In this document: piece by piece, positions 1 to 8,957 of the stretch | How positions within the stretch are numbered: position 1 is the first letter of the stretch | How the letters are laid out: the number at the start of each line of letters is the position of its first letter | Assembly: GCA_035656635.1 (NCBI GenBank) | Contig: DASRSD010000125.1 | Location: 1 to 43,288 of the forward strand | From: Pirellulales bacterium | GTDB taxonomy: Bacteria > Planctomycetota > Planctomycetia > Pirellulales > JADZDJ01 | DNA: 43,288 nucleotides | Reading direction: 5' to 3' | Made by a program: the position numbers and the translations under genes | Notes under the pieces: generated by a model | The model's database searches: none | What the model was told of the DNA's origin: nothing | The model's input: the letters and a program-made list of their open reading frames with translations, nothing else

Positions 1-392
1 AGCATTCTCCCCCTTAAATTACCTATCGAAAACGCGGCTTTTCTTGGTGCTTTCGGTTTCAAAAACAAGTTCACATGAACCATTAGTCCCGACAGAGCCG
101 CAATCGTTTAAAAATCGTCTTTGCCCGCGGAAATACAGAGACGTATTGACCGCCGATAGGTCTTTGGTGATGGCAATGCAAAGATCGGGCCATAAATCTA
201 AAATTGAACATGGAAATTGCTTCGAAGCTTAACACATCAAGATTGTTGAGCCGAGGAGCGCTTAGTTAAGATGTGACGCCGCGCGGAAAACCGCTAACAA
301 ATATCGAGGAAGCCGAGAGGATCGATTTGTTCCAGGTTGACTAGTTCAGCGATCCGAAGAACTCAGCCTATAATTCTTTCGATATCTTTCCT
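1..392. other. Non-coding left edge, no supported gene
   Basis: I see no convincing gene here. The only open frame longer than 60 codons starts at a TTG (44) without a ribosome-binding site, and its translation has no recognisable domain. The stretch probably holds the upstream region of the ABC transporter gene at 393, but I found no clear -35/-10 pair. Confidence 0.5.
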
Positions 393-2723
393 TTGTCATT
401 CCCGCCGGAGAAACCCTTGGATTTCAAATCCGATTCACGAAACATTTTGCCCGAACCCTGGCGAACATCGTTGTCAGCTGAAATCCCTGAGGACGAAACG
501 TTGATCGGGTGGTTTGAAACAGATCTCGACAATCAATTGCATTATGCCTCGGGTTTGGTGGTGGTAACGAACCGTCGGATTTTGGCCCTTGCACCCACGA
601 GCCCAGTTCTACCCACGACACACCCTACTCCAAAATTGAATGGCCACCCCGGCATGTGGCAAAACTGGCCACTGACGTCAGATTTGAAATTGCACGTTGT
701 GGAGCAGGCCGCTATTGGCATGTTGGAGCTTTGTAATTCGACAGGCCGTTTGGCACATTGGCGATATACAGCTGCCCGCAGCGCTTTTGCCCGCCGGCTG
801 GAAGCCCAATGGGCGGTATTGCAGTCACGCCTGGAGAACTCGTCCGTTGGCACATCGGTTTTGCCTACCGTTTGCCCAAGTTGTGGCGCCATCATTACCA
901 CTATTGATGGCATCTGCACTGCCTGCGCTCCAGCAGCTCCTCCTCCACCGGTTTCCTCGTTGTTCCGTTTGCTTACCTTTGCTAAGCCGCGCGCCGCAAT
1001 GGCTGTGCTCGGTTTGTTGCTAACCATCGTCGGCAATTTTGTCGGGCTCATGCCTGCTTATCTTACTGGTCCACTGATCGACAACGTTTTGAGCCCCTGG
1101 CACGATGGTCGGCAAATCGTCGGCCATTCGGCACAATTTTATTTGGTTCTGATGTTTGTCGCGGCCTTTGTGGCGTGGGGACTTAATTGGGGGCGCCTGT
1201 TTGTTACTTCCTGGGTTAGCGAGCGCATTGCTGCCGACATGCGAAGCCGCACCTATGAGCACTTGCAAAGCCTATCTTTAGAATTCTTCGGTAAGAAGCG
1301 CACTGGCGATTTGATGTCCCGGATCGATACCGATAGCGACCGCATTTGTGTGTTTCTGTCTGTCAGTCTGGTCGATTTCGTCAACGACATGGTAATGATT
1401 GCTATCACCTCTGTCCTGCTACTGTACAAAGATGCCCGTTTGGCCATTTGCACGCTGGTTCCTTTTCCGATCATTTTATGGCTCGTGTATGTGGTAAAGT
1501 TGAAACTGCGCCATGGCTTCAGCCAATCGGCAGTGGCGATGGGGCAGCTATCCAGTGTGCTGGCCGATACCATTCCCGGCATCCGCGTGGTCAAGGCGTT
1601 TGCCCAGGAACGGCGCGAAATTGAACGTTTCGAACGCGCCAATCAGCATCTGCTCACAGTGAACAGCCGACTGAATGTCATTTGGTCGTTCTTCGGCCCG
1701 GTCGTTTCGTTGCTCACCGATATTGGCATAGCCGGTGTGTGGTGCTTCGGTGTGTGGTTGATTTTTCGCACGGCTCCTGGCGAAACTTCAACGCTGGCAG
1801 TCGGCACGCTCGTCGTGTTCGCCACGTTGATGAGCAAGTTCTACGGTCGCATGGAAACGATGATTCGCATCGTCTACAGTACTCAGCGCGCCGCTGCCAG
1901 CGCTCACCGTATTTTTGAAATTCTCGATCGTGTTTCCAGCGTTCCCGAACCGGTCAAGCCGGTTCATCCCAATCGATTGGAGGGCCGCATTGAATTACGC
2001 GACGTCCGCTTTAAGTATGGCACGCGCGAAGTGTTGCATGGCCTCAATCTACAAATTGAACCAGGCGAAATGATCGGGCTTGTTGGCCCGACGGGGGCAG
2101 GAAAAAGCACGCTGATCAATTTAATCTGCCGCTTTTTCGACGTCGCCGAAGGAGCTGTTTTGGTCGATGGCGTGGATATCCGTTCTTATCCTGTCAGCGA
2201 ATATCGCAAGCACATTGGCATTGTGCTGCAAGATCCATTTCTGTTCTACGGTACCATTGCTGAAAACATCGCGTATGGCAAGCCTGGTGCCAGCCAGGCC
2301 GAAATTATTGCCGCCGCGCGCGCTGCTCGGGCTCATGAATTCATTTTACAACTACCTGACGGATACGATTCGCTCGTTGGCGAACGCGGCCAATCCCTTT
2401 CCGGCGGCGAGCGGCAGCGAATTTCCATCGCTCGGGCGTTGCTCATTGATCCGCGTATTCTGATCCTCGACGAGGCCACTTCGGCGGTCGATACCGAAAC
2501 CGAACGGGAAATTCAAATTGCACTAGACAATCTGATTCGCGGACGCACCACGTTAGCCATAGCTCACCGGCTTAGTACGCTGCGGAAGGCGAACCGGCTG
2601 ATCGTGATAGAACGTGGTCGGATTTCGGAAATTGGTAAACATACAGAATTGTTAAAAGAAGATGGCACATACGCCCGGTTACATAAGGCACAAATGGAAT
2701 TAATGCAAGGCATTGGAGTCTGA
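393..2723 (+). CDS. ABC exporter (fused TMD-NBD) with N-terminal PH-like domain and zinc ribbon; DUF1854-partner type
   Basis: A 776-residue half-transporter that should dimerise in the inner membrane and export an unknown substrate using ATP. Residues about 1-150 resemble a small beta-rich PH-like module. A four-cysteine zinc ribbon follows (C161, C164, C175, C178). Residues about 190-500 form the six-helix exporter membrane domain. The nucleotide-binding domain has Walker A GPTGAGKST (about 565-573), signature LSGGE (about 669-673), Walker B ILILDEATS and the switch His in AIAHRLST. The start is uncertain: the frame opens with TTG at 393 and there is no early ATG. The DUF1854 gene follows at once. 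From memory, this architecture paired with DUF1854 is the type annotated as associated with cyanophycin metabolism. No cyanophycin synthetase lies in this window, so the substrate stays open. The exporter call is very secure. Confidence 0.93.
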   Translation: MSFPPEKPLDFKSDSRNILPEPWRTSLSAEIPEDETLIGWFETDLDNQLHYASGLVVVTNRRILALAPTSPVLPTTHPTPKLNGHPGMWQNWPLTSDLKLHVVEQAAIGMLELCNSTGRLAHWRYTAARSAFARRLEAQWAVLQSRLENSSVGTSVLPTVCPSCGAIITTIDGICTACAPAAPPPPVSSLFRLLTFAKPRAAMAVLGLLLTIVGNFVGLMPAYLTGPLIDNVLSPWHDGRQIVGHSAQFYLVLMFVAAFVAWGLNWGRLFVTSWVSERIAADMRSRTYEHLQSLSLEFFGKKRTGDLMSRIDTDSDRICVFLSVSLVDFVNDMVMIAITSVLLLYKDARLAICTLVPFPIILWLVYVVKLKLRHGFSQSAVAMGQLSSVLADTIPGIRVVKAFAQERREIERFERANQHLLTVNSRLNVIWSFFGPVVSLLTDIGIAGVWCFGVWLIFRTAPGETSTLAVGTLVVFATLMSKFYGRMETMIRIVYSTQRAAASAHRIFEILDRVSSVPEPVKPVHPNRLEGRIELRDVRFKYGTREVLHGLNLQIEPGEMIGLVGPTGAGKSTLINLICRFFDVAEGAVLVDGVDIRSYPVSEYRKHIGIVLQDPFLFYGTIAENIAYGKPGASQAEIIAAARAARAHEFILQLPDGYDSLVGERGQSLSGGERQRISIARALLIDPRILILDEATSAVDTETEREIQIALDNLIRGRTTLAIAHRLSTLRKANRLIVIERGRISEIGKHTELLKEDGTYARLHKAQMELMQGIGV

Positions 2724-2766
2724 TAAATTAATCCGTCGTAAACACCTTCAGGGCAAACAACTGATA

Positions 2767-3249
2767 ATGAACAATCGTTTCACCACGACCGATTTCGAAC
2801 TAACGCACGATGCGTTTGGCCGCGCCGTGCTTAACACAACCGATGGCGCGCGGCATGTAGGTGTGCATCCGGTTCGCGGCTTTCCAATTTCTGATCCGCA
2901 GCGCGGCATTGGGTTGTGCACGTCGGAAGGAACCGAATTGGTCTGGCTGGACGATTTGGCCCAGTTGCCTGCGGACGTTCGCAGCGCGGTTGAAGCAGAG
3001 TTGGCCCAGCGTGAATTCCTCCCCAAAATCGAGCGAATTTTTTGGGTTTCCATGGAAACCGATCCAAGCGAATGGGATGTGCAAACCGATCGTGGCCGCA
3101 CTAAGTTTCTGCTCAAAGGAGCCGATGATGTGAGACGGCTGGATCGTCAGCGGGCACTGATTACAGACGCTCATGGCATCCGGTATTTAATCTGCGACCC
3201 AGCTTCACTGGACCGCTACAGTCGCCGTATCGTGGAGCGGTATTTGTAA
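2767..3249 (+). CDS. DUF1854 family protein, partner of the upstream ABC exporter
   Basis: A 160-residue soluble protein starting at ATG 2767, 43 nt after the transporter stop. An in-frame TTG at 2713 would overlap the transporter, but the ATG gives the normal family N-terminus. The sequence matches what I know of DUF1854: an N-terminal region with RHVGVHPVRGFPISDP, a middle segment with LPKIERIFWVSMETDPSEWD, and an end with DAHGIRYLICDPASLDRYSRR. There is no signal peptide or membrane segment. The biochemical role is unknown. Its constant pairing with an ABC transporter suggests a cytoplasmic accessory or regulatory subunit. The two genes surely form an operon here. Family assignment is by remembered motifs, not by a search. 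Confidence 0.85.
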   Translation: MNNRFTTTDFELTHDAFGRAVLNTTDGARHVGVHPVRGFPISDPQRGIGLCTSEGTELVWLDDLAQLPADVRSAVEAELAQREFLPKIERIFWVSMETDPSEWDVQTDRGRTKFLLKGADDVRRLDRQRALITDAHGIRYLICDPASLDRYSRRIVERYL

Positions 3250-3671
3250 ATGGAATGTTGCCCCCGCCCGACATTGTAGGAATGGTGCCCAACAACTTCC
3301 TCTTCTGGAAAATCTGCAAAACCGCGTTCAATCGCCCGAGTTTTCCCGAAACGATTGCCTGAAGTTTGTTTGTCTGTCTGGCGCGGGTCTTTTATCTTCG
3401 TGCGGGGCAGCCGGAAGAATGAGGAAGTTGTCCCTATTCGCGCGGGGACCCGAAATGACATCGTTGATTTTAATCGCTTCGAACTGCTGAAAAGCAACGC
3501 TGCATCGGCCACAGTCGCAGCGCGCATTTTAACAGCCAGTCGACCCCAATTGTCAATGAGATTTTTCTTAGGGTCTCTTTCGAGCAGGTGTGGGAGATAA
3601 TCGCTGAAATCGATGCTCAGCTTGCGGTGGACTGTGGGGGTAAAGTATGTTGAAAGGAAGGGAATGGCGAA
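3250..3671. other. Intergenic region without a supported gene
   Basis: About 420 nt between the DUF1854 gene and the HEAT/TPR gene. Open frames on both strands lack domain-like composition or ribosome-binding sites. The last 20 nt carry the purine-rich AAGGAAGGG that serves the GTG start at 3672. No clear promoter or terminator hairpin was seen. Confidence 0.5.
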
Positions 3672-5615
3672 GTGACTGCCGGTGATATGGTGAATTCCAT
3701 GTGGGTGGATCGATTATTTCTACGGTACCGCGGCCCCGCTCCTATATCGTTAAGGGCAGAGGGATTCGTTTTCACCCTAAAAATCGTCCTGCTTCTGCAA
3801 TTGCTAATCGCGTGGCCAGTATGGGCTGCAGGGGAAGGTGCTCACAGCGGCGTCGATTCAAACGCGAACGCGCCGGAAGCTAATAGTGGTACGATAATTG
3901 TTACGCCAGAGTTGACCGCGGAGCAAATGCAAGTCCGCATTTCGGGACTCATTTCGCAACTAGGAGACGAGCGGTACATAGTGCGGCAGGCAGCGCAGAA
4001 CGAATTGTCTCGCATTGGGCCGGAGGCTTACGATGCACTGACCGGGGCGGAAGGCAGCCCTGATATTGAAATTTCGTCGCGCGCCAAATACTTGGTGCAA
4101 GCGATTCGCGTGCAATGGATCCATCAAAGCGATTCACCGCAAGTTCGGCATATTTTAGACAAGTACGAACTACAGGACGAATCGGGTCGGCTGGTGGCAC
4201 TCCGGCAATTGGCCGACTTACAGCAAGATGCAGGGCTGGCTCCGTTGTGTCATCTACTGCGCTTCGAAAAATCGCCACTGGTGTCGAGATATACCGCCAT
4301 GTTGATTATCAATCAGCCGGAGGATGGACGGTATTGGTGGTCGGACCGGCGAAAAACAATTGAAGCGAATTTGGTGCGCAATTCCGGGCCGGGCGCGCAG
4401 TGGTTGCGGGCGTATATCCATTATCGCAACGATCCGCAGGCGGCAGCAGCCGAGATCGACAAATTGGTGGATACGGAGCTTGAAGATCTTACGCCATTCG
4501 CTAATGAAATGGAGCGACAAAACACGCTCACTTTAGCAAAGCCGATGGTCAGCGCTCTGCAAAGAAAATTCGATCGGGGCGATCGCGCTAAGGAGGTGCT
4601 ACAAAAACTAGTGCCACTAATGGCCAGCGACCCGCAAACTATCTCCGAATTTGCCAACATGCTGGTGCAACATCAAGCCTGGAAATTGATTGACGAATTG
4701 GCGCACCGGGGTGAGGTGGCGTTCAATAACGATCCGACGCTCTTGTATACGCTGGCACATTCGCGCCGCGCACAGGGGAACACCGTGGAAGCCGACGAAC
4801 TTTCCAAACGTGCGTTCGAGCTGATTGGCGATTCTGTGGAACTGCATGCTGAATTGGGACATCGGCTAAGCAAGCGGGGCTTATTCGAGGCCGCCGAGAG
4901 TGAGTATCAGCACGTCATTAAAAAATCGCCGCAAGATACCGAGTTAACCATTGAAGTACAGGGTTTATTGGGTGAAATGCTGCATGATCAGGAGCACAAC
5001 CAGGAGGCAGCTAAGGTCTTAAAAACCCTCGTCGATGCCATGGACAAAGATGCCACTGTATTGCAGCGCGTAAAGGAAAGTGGCGACACCTATCCGGACA
5101 ATCAGCGGGGCCAAATGCATTTATACTATGCTTGCTACTATGCCGCCCTGCATAAATACGACGAACAACGGCGCGAACTGGAGGAAGGCGCAAAGTGCGA
5201 TCCTACAAACCCCGACATTTTGATTGGATTGTATGAGATTTCTGCCAACGATCCGGCGCGCCGCAAACAGGTGCTTGATATGATTCGCGCGGCCGATGCT
5301 GGTTACCGCGAAGAAATTTATCGTGTTCCCAATGATCCCAAGGCATACAACGAAGATGCGTGGCTCATCGGCAACACGGAGGGCGATTTTGATTTGGCGA
5401 TTCAATACTCGCAACAATCGCTGGCGTTGGCAACAGAGGGAGAGCAGGCCGGCCTGCTTGACACATTGGCCCATTGCTACGCTGGTAAAGGCGATTATGA
5501 AAATGCGGTGCAGTATCAAACGCGTGCTGCCGAATTGGAACCCCACACATTACAAATCACCAAAGCGCTTGATAAATTCACCAAGAAATTGGCTGAACGT
5601 CACGACGAGAAGTAG
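3672..5615 (+). CDS. Exported HEAT-like/TPR repeat protein
   Basis: A 647-residue protein with an N-terminal signal sequence or anchor (hydrophobic stretch about 33-46, ending WAAGE). A HEAT-like segment follows (about 70-140, with LISQLGDERYIVRQAAQNEL), the pattern often seen in planctomycete periplasmic proteins. The C-terminal half holds several TPR-like helical pairs, for example ELGHRLSKRGLFEAAESEYQ and DTLAHCYAGKGDYENAVQY, up to about residue 630. The GTG at 3672 has AAGGAAGGG about 10 nt upstream. ATGs at 3687 and 3699 are alternatives that keep the signal peptide. No catalytic motif is visible, so a scaffolding role outside the cytoplasm is the most that can be inferred. Confidence 0.85.
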   Translation: MTAGDMVNSMWVDRLFLRYRGPAPISLRAEGFVFTLKIVLLLQLLIAWPVWAAGEGAHSGVDSNANAPEANSGTIIVTPELTAEQMQVRISGLISQLGDERYIVRQAAQNELSRIGPEAYDALTGAEGSPDIEISSRAKYLVQAIRVQWIHQSDSPQVRHILDKYELQDESGRLVALRQLADLQQDAGLAPLCHLLRFEKSPLVSRYTAMLIINQPEDGRYWWSDRRKTIEANLVRNSGPGAQWLRAYIHYRNDPQAAAAEIDKLVDTELEDLTPFANEMERQNTLTLAKPMVSALQRKFDRGDRAKEVLQKLVPLMASDPQTISEFANMLVQHQAWKLIDELAHRGEVAFNNDPTLLYTLAHSRRAQGNTVEADELSKRAFELIGDSVELHAELGHRLSKRGLFEAAESEYQHVIKKSPQDTELTIEVQGLLGEMLHDQEHNQEAAKVLKTLVDAMDKDATVLQRVKESGDTYPDNQRGQMHLYYACYYAALHKYDEQRRELEEGAKCDPTNPDILIGLYEISANDPARRKQVLDMIRAADAGYREEIYRVPNDPKAYNEDAWLIGNTEGDFDLAIQYSQQSLALATEGEQAGLLDTLAHCYAGKGDYENAVQYQTRAAELEPHTLQITKALDKFTKKLAERHDEK

Positions 5616-5739
5616 TAAATAGTGCGTGTATTATTTCCGGCGTCTCGTGCAGACCAGAAACCTACAATCGCCAAATGGTAGACGTCCAAGTACCAGAATG
5701 ATCATCTACTAGCAGTAAACATCTTGCTCGAACTCAAGC

Positions 5740-6534
5740 ATGAAACACATTCAGGTAGGAAATACAAAGTTTGCTGTAAAAACTGCAGGAGAGAAAGGTT
5801 ATCCGCTGCTTTTGGTCCACGGATTTCCTCTGGATCACACGGTGTGGCAGCGGCAAATTGATTTCTTCGCCGATCATTGTCGTGTTATTGCTCCTGACTT
5901 GCGAGGCTTTGGTTCCAGCGATATCACGCCCGGTTCAGTGAGCATGGAGCAAATGGCCGACGATCTCGCGGGCTTGCTGGAGGCAATGGGCATGCAGGAG
6001 AAGGTGATTTTTTGCGGCCTATCTATGGGTGGCTACGTGGGCTGGCAGTTTTGGAAGCGGCACAAGCACAAAGTTCTTGCCATGATTGCCTGCGACACGC
6101 GAGCCGTGGCCGATTCGCCGGAAGCCTCCGCTGGCCGGCGCAAAATGGCCGAAAACGTATTGAAAGAGGGAGCCGGCGCTGCTTCAAGCGTGATGATGCC
6201 GCGAATGTTCGCGCCAAATACATATCAAGCCAAGCCCGATTTAGTACGACAAGTACAACAAATGATGGAGCGGCAAAAGCCGGAAGGAATTGCCGCCGCC
6301 GCGCTGGGATTGGCTGCCCGAGAAGACGTGCGCGAATGGTTGCACACGATTGATGTGCCGACATTGATCTTGGTGGGCGAGCAAGACGCGATTTCCACCA
6401 TGGATGAAATGCGGCACATTGCCGATGCAATTCTCGACGCCGTGTGGGTTGCTGTGCCGGACGCCGGTCACTTGGCGATTCTAGAAAATCCAGCCGTGGT
6501 GAACGAGGCGATCGCGGAATTTATTACGCTCTAG
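5740..6534 (+). CDS. Alpha/beta hydrolase
   Basis: A 264-residue cytoplasmic alpha/beta-fold hydrolase. The oxyanion loop motif HGFPLDH is near residue 27. The nucleophile elbow is G-L-S-M-G-G with Ser95. The likely acid is Asp216 in LILVGEQDAIS and the catalytic His is His244 in DAGHLAILE. The lid segment lies between about 110 and 190. Length and motif spacing fit the 3-oxoadipate enol-lactonase/esterase/haloperoxidase-like branch, but the substrate cannot be told from sequence. The gene stands alone and converges on the DUF2617-like gene 53 nt away. Confidence 0.9.
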   Translation: MKHIQVGNTKFAVKTAGEKGYPLLLVHGFPLDHTVWQRQIDFFADHCRVIAPDLRGFGSSDITPGSVSMEQMADDLAGLLEAMGMQEKVIFCGLSMGGYVGWQFWKRHKHKVLAMIACDTRAVADSPEASAGRRKMAENVLKEGAGAASSVMMPRMFAPNTYQAKPDLVRQVQQMMERQKPEGIAAAALGLAAREDVREWLHTIDVPTLILVGEQDAISTMDEMRHIADAILDAVWVAVPDAGHLAILENPAVVNEAIAEFITL

Positions 6535-6587
6535 CGTCTGGAAGGCGATTTGCTCAATGCCATCCACGGCTTTTCTACAAAGCCCAC

Positions 6588-7130
6588 TTACCCGGGCAGT
6601 CTGAACAGTGATTGGCTACGGACAATGGCGTAATCGTCGGGGAAGGTGTGAAAGGCCTGAATTTTCAGCACACGATTACGGGCTTCGATATTCACGTAAC
6701 TGAGTGCTCCGAGCGCCATACGGCCGCTGGAATCGAACCGGTGGAGCATCCCCTGGCGAATGTCGCCGGAAATTAGCTCATGCTGGAATGTCCAAAACAC
6801 CTCAGGCTGGACGGGTTCGAGTTGGAAATTCATTTCATAGTGGACGCCGCCGCGGCACTCTAATTCATCGCTGCGCGCCCCTTTCAAGCGAAAATGCACC
6901 AAGCGACGTTTTTGCGGTAGTGGATGTGAAGCGCTGCAGGCCACTTCGGTGAGTATGAGGCCGCGATGCTGCCATGCGACCACGTGACCGGCGCTGGTAA
7001 TGTGCACGGTAGCTTCATAATCGCCACGGCTCACACGGCGAGTGGCGAAAATTTCGAACAACTCCGGATGCAATGCTCGGCCGTACACTTGGAACACCAA
7101 CTCAGCAATTTTCGGTCGGACAGAAAGCAT
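6588..7130 (-). CDS. DUF2617-like conserved protein
   Basis: A 180-residue protein beginning MLSVRPKIAELVFQVYGRAL and ending with FHTFPDDYAIVRSQSLFRLP. The composition suggests an all-soluble beta-rich fold with no signal peptide and no membrane helix. The sequence resembles the DUF2617 family as I remember it from planctomycetes and actinobacteria, which has no known function. ATG at 7130 is the natural start and there is no clear Shine-Dalgarno site. It converges with the hydrolase gene. No enzymatic motif could be identified. Confidence 0.75.
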   Translation of the reverse strand: MLSVRPKIAELVFQVYGRALHPELFEIFATRRVSRGDYEATVHITSAGHVVAWQHRGLILTEVACSASHPLPQKRRLVHFRLKGARSDELECRGGVHYEMNFQLEPVQPEVFWTFQHELISGDIRQGMLHRFDSSGRMALGALSYVNIEARNRVLKIQAFHTFPDDYAIVRSQSLFRLPG

Positions 7131-7495
7131 TGGGTGTTAAAGCCCTTCTACGGATCTGTGGGATCCGGTTGATGATTTCAGGAAGCAACCGTGACTCTGC
7201 GAAGCGTGTGTTCGTCTGAAGTGTCATTATAGTTCAGCGGCAAAATGCCTCAAAGGGAAATTTCTGCACAAAAAATTGTGCCGCAAGGAGGGACTTGACA
7301 AAAATAACGGCGCAGCTTTCTTCCGCGATTTCTCGATTGCTAGCAGGAAAAAATTCCGCAAAAGCAATTTTTATGCCGCGCGATGTGGTAGGGAAAAGCG
7401 CGTTCGAGCAAAGAGAGTTTTTTGAAAATGTTGCGCAAAAAATCGCGCAGATTTTTTGCCAACTGCTCTTGATTAAGTTCTGTGAACTGTCTTGA
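7131..7495. other. Intergenic region between two leftward genes
   Basis: About 365 nt, AT-rich from 7260 on. It holds one inverted repeat (7435-7459, listed separately). The tract AAGGAGG at 7285-7291 sits only 3 nt before a TTG, too close for a normal start. The 66-codon frame it would open has no domain-like features. Confidence 0.45.
7435..7459 (-). terminator. A/T-rich hairpin after the CPBP protease gene
   Basis: GCAAAAAATC (7435-7444) and GATTTTTTGC (7450-7459) are perfect complements around a 5-nt loop. The hairpin lies 37 nt past the stop of the leftward protease gene. There is no classical U tract on the minus strand, so this could be a weak terminator or only a structured 3' end. 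Confidence 0.4.
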
Positions 7496-8257
7496 TTAAA
7501 ATAGTCCGACTAGCATGTCATAAGCGGCGTGTGTACCCACGGCGATACCAAACCCGCGATATAAAAATAGTATGGCAAAAAATAATCCAGCGATGGCGCG
7601 AAACAAAAACGCGTACCACTGGAATGGTTCGCCTAATGCGCCTACATGATGGGCGGCAGCAAAAATCAGGCTGGAAAGCAACGCACTGCCGGCCCAGGCC
7701 TGCTGGCAGCCGCACCAGCGCAGGAGCCATGCCAACAACGGCATCATCATCAGGCGGAAAAGCAATTCTTCGTATATGCCTGCCCCCAGAAAGCTGACGA
7801 ATCGTCGAAAGGCACTGGCCAATGAGGTTCCCAGCGAAGCGTGGAGCATGGCTGGCGGAGCTTCTCGAGTGACAAAGGCCTGTAAGTTCGCTTGAATCCG
7901 GGCAACCACTACCAGCGCTATTGCCAGCAACGCGCACTCGGCAAGTTTGGCATATAACACACTAGACGAAACGTGCCACGATTGCCTCGTCACATGGTGC
8001 CAGCCGGCCAGCAGGCTTAAAGTTAATAGCGGGAGCAGAAAATATTGGCTGAAGCCGAGCAGATCGAGCAATTGGCGGAGCCACACGTCGGCTCCATTGC
8101 GCATAGCTTGGGGCCCCAGCCACGCTACGCCCAATTCATAGATCAAAAGTAAAGGCGTTACAAACGCTAGGCTGGTGAGAGGCCGCCGCGATTGTTGCCA
8201 ATAATCGCCGTTGAACTTGCCAACTGCGAGGAAATTGCTGGTAGAAGCCGCCTGCAT
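7496..8257 (-). CDS. CPBP family intramembrane metalloprotease
   Basis: A 253-residue integral membrane protein with about six to eight hydrophobic helices. It carries the CPBP/CAAX-protease (Abi) motifs: E163-E164 in YEELLFR, paired histidines in FAAAHH (203-204), and His243 in GTHAAYDM. These residues bind the metal and form the active site in Rce1-like proteases. Bacterial members have mixed roles (peptide maturation, immunity, scaffolding) and nothing nearby indicates a substrate. ATG at 8257 is the start. It is divergent from the response-regulator gene at 8480, with 222 nt between them. Confidence 0.92.
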   Translation of the reverse strand: MQAASTSNFLAVGKFNGDYWQQSRRPLTSLAFVTPLLLIYELGVAWLGPQAMRNGADVWLRQLLDLLGFSQYFLLPLLTLSLLAGWHHVTRQSWHVSSSVLYAKLAECALLAIALVVVARIQANLQAFVTREAPPAMLHASLGTSLASAFRRFVSFLGAGIYEELLFRLMMMPLLAWLLRWCGCQQAWAGSALLSSLIFAAAHHVGALGEPFQWYAFLFRAIAGLFFAILFLYRGFGIAVGTHAAYDMLVGLF

Positions 8258-8428
8258 GAACCGTGCGCCGACCGAGAGAATTCGACAATCGCCTTTGCTG
8301 AATGAAATCGGTCGACAATTCCGCGGCGCTTGAAGCAGATTGCGCGCGGCGATTTTGTGAGAATGATCGGTGCGCGTGGCATTTGGCGATTGTCAAATTC
8401 CCCATTCCAAGGACGTAGCGTGCGCCTC

Positions 8429-8434
8429 TATAAT
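8429..8434 (+). promoter_or_regulatory. Candidate -10 element for the response-regulator gene
   Basis: A perfect TATAAT lies 45 nt before the ATG at 8480, in the divergent gap 8258-8479. The -35 at the right distance (TTCCAA, 8405-8410) is poor, so the promoter call is weak. Confidence 0.35.
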
Positions 8435-8479
8435 CGGCACAGCTGGAAGCGTGTATGAACCCGTGAGAATTCACCCACC

Positions 8480-8941
8480 ATGGCTAAGACCTTGCCACCG
8501 CGTAAAAGCCGTATTCTAATTGCCGATGATAACGCTCCCAATGTCGAGTTGCTGGAGGCGTTTTTGGCTGATGTCGATAGCGAAATTGCCGTGGCCATGG
8601 ATGGCCGCGATACTCTGGACAAAGTGGCATCGTTCAAACCGGATTTAATTTTGCTCGACATTATGATGCCTAAGCTCAGCGGCTTTGAAGTATGCCGCAA
8701 ACTGAAGCAAGACCCCAAGACCAAAAACATTATGGTTCTTATGGTCACAGCGTTGAACGAATTGGGCGATATTGAACGGGCGGTCGATTCGGGCACCGAT
8801 GATTTTTTAAGTAAGCCGGTAAACAAGCTGGAACTTCTGAAGCGTGTGGAAAACATGCTTAAGCTGCATCATGTGACCGATGAGCTCGAGCGCCTGCGGC
8901 GGTATATTGAAGGGATGGAAGATGGCGCTGGCCCAAAATGA
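8480..8941 (+). CDS. Single-domain CheY-like response regulator
   Basis: A 153-residue receiver domain with no output domain. The acidic pair is Asp16/Asp17 and the phospho-acceptor is Asp60 in LILLDIMMPKLSGFE. The switch Thr is Thr90 and the conserved Lys is Lys112 in FLSKPV. After the receiver (about residue 125) comes a short charged helix of about 25 residues that could mediate partner contacts. No histidine kinase is encoded in the window, so its partner is elsewhere. The gene converges with glgC with only 16 nt between stops. Control of glycogen synthesis would be speculation. Confidence 0.93.
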   Translation: MAKTLPPRKSRILIADDNAPNVELLEAFLADVDSEIAVAMDGRDTLDKVASFKPDLILLDIMMPKLSGFEVCRKLKQDPKTKNIMVLMVTALNELGDIERAVDSGTDDFLSKPVNKLELLKRVENMLKLHHVTDELERLRRYIEGMEDGAGPK

Positions 8942-8957
8942 GTTGTCTGGCTCTCGT

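Noticed and set aside
44-232. 62-codon frame at the left edge
   Set aside because: It starts with TTG, has no ribosome-binding site and has no domain-like sequence.
3355-3600. 81-codon frame in the gap before the HEAT/TPR gene
   Set aside because: The composition looks random, there is no ribosome-binding site, and the minus-strand frames over the same DNA are equally open.
7295-7495. 66-codon frame after an AAGGAGG tract
   Set aside because: The tract is only 3 nt from the TTG, too close for initiation, and the translation lacks features. The TTGACA at 7295 has no matching -10.
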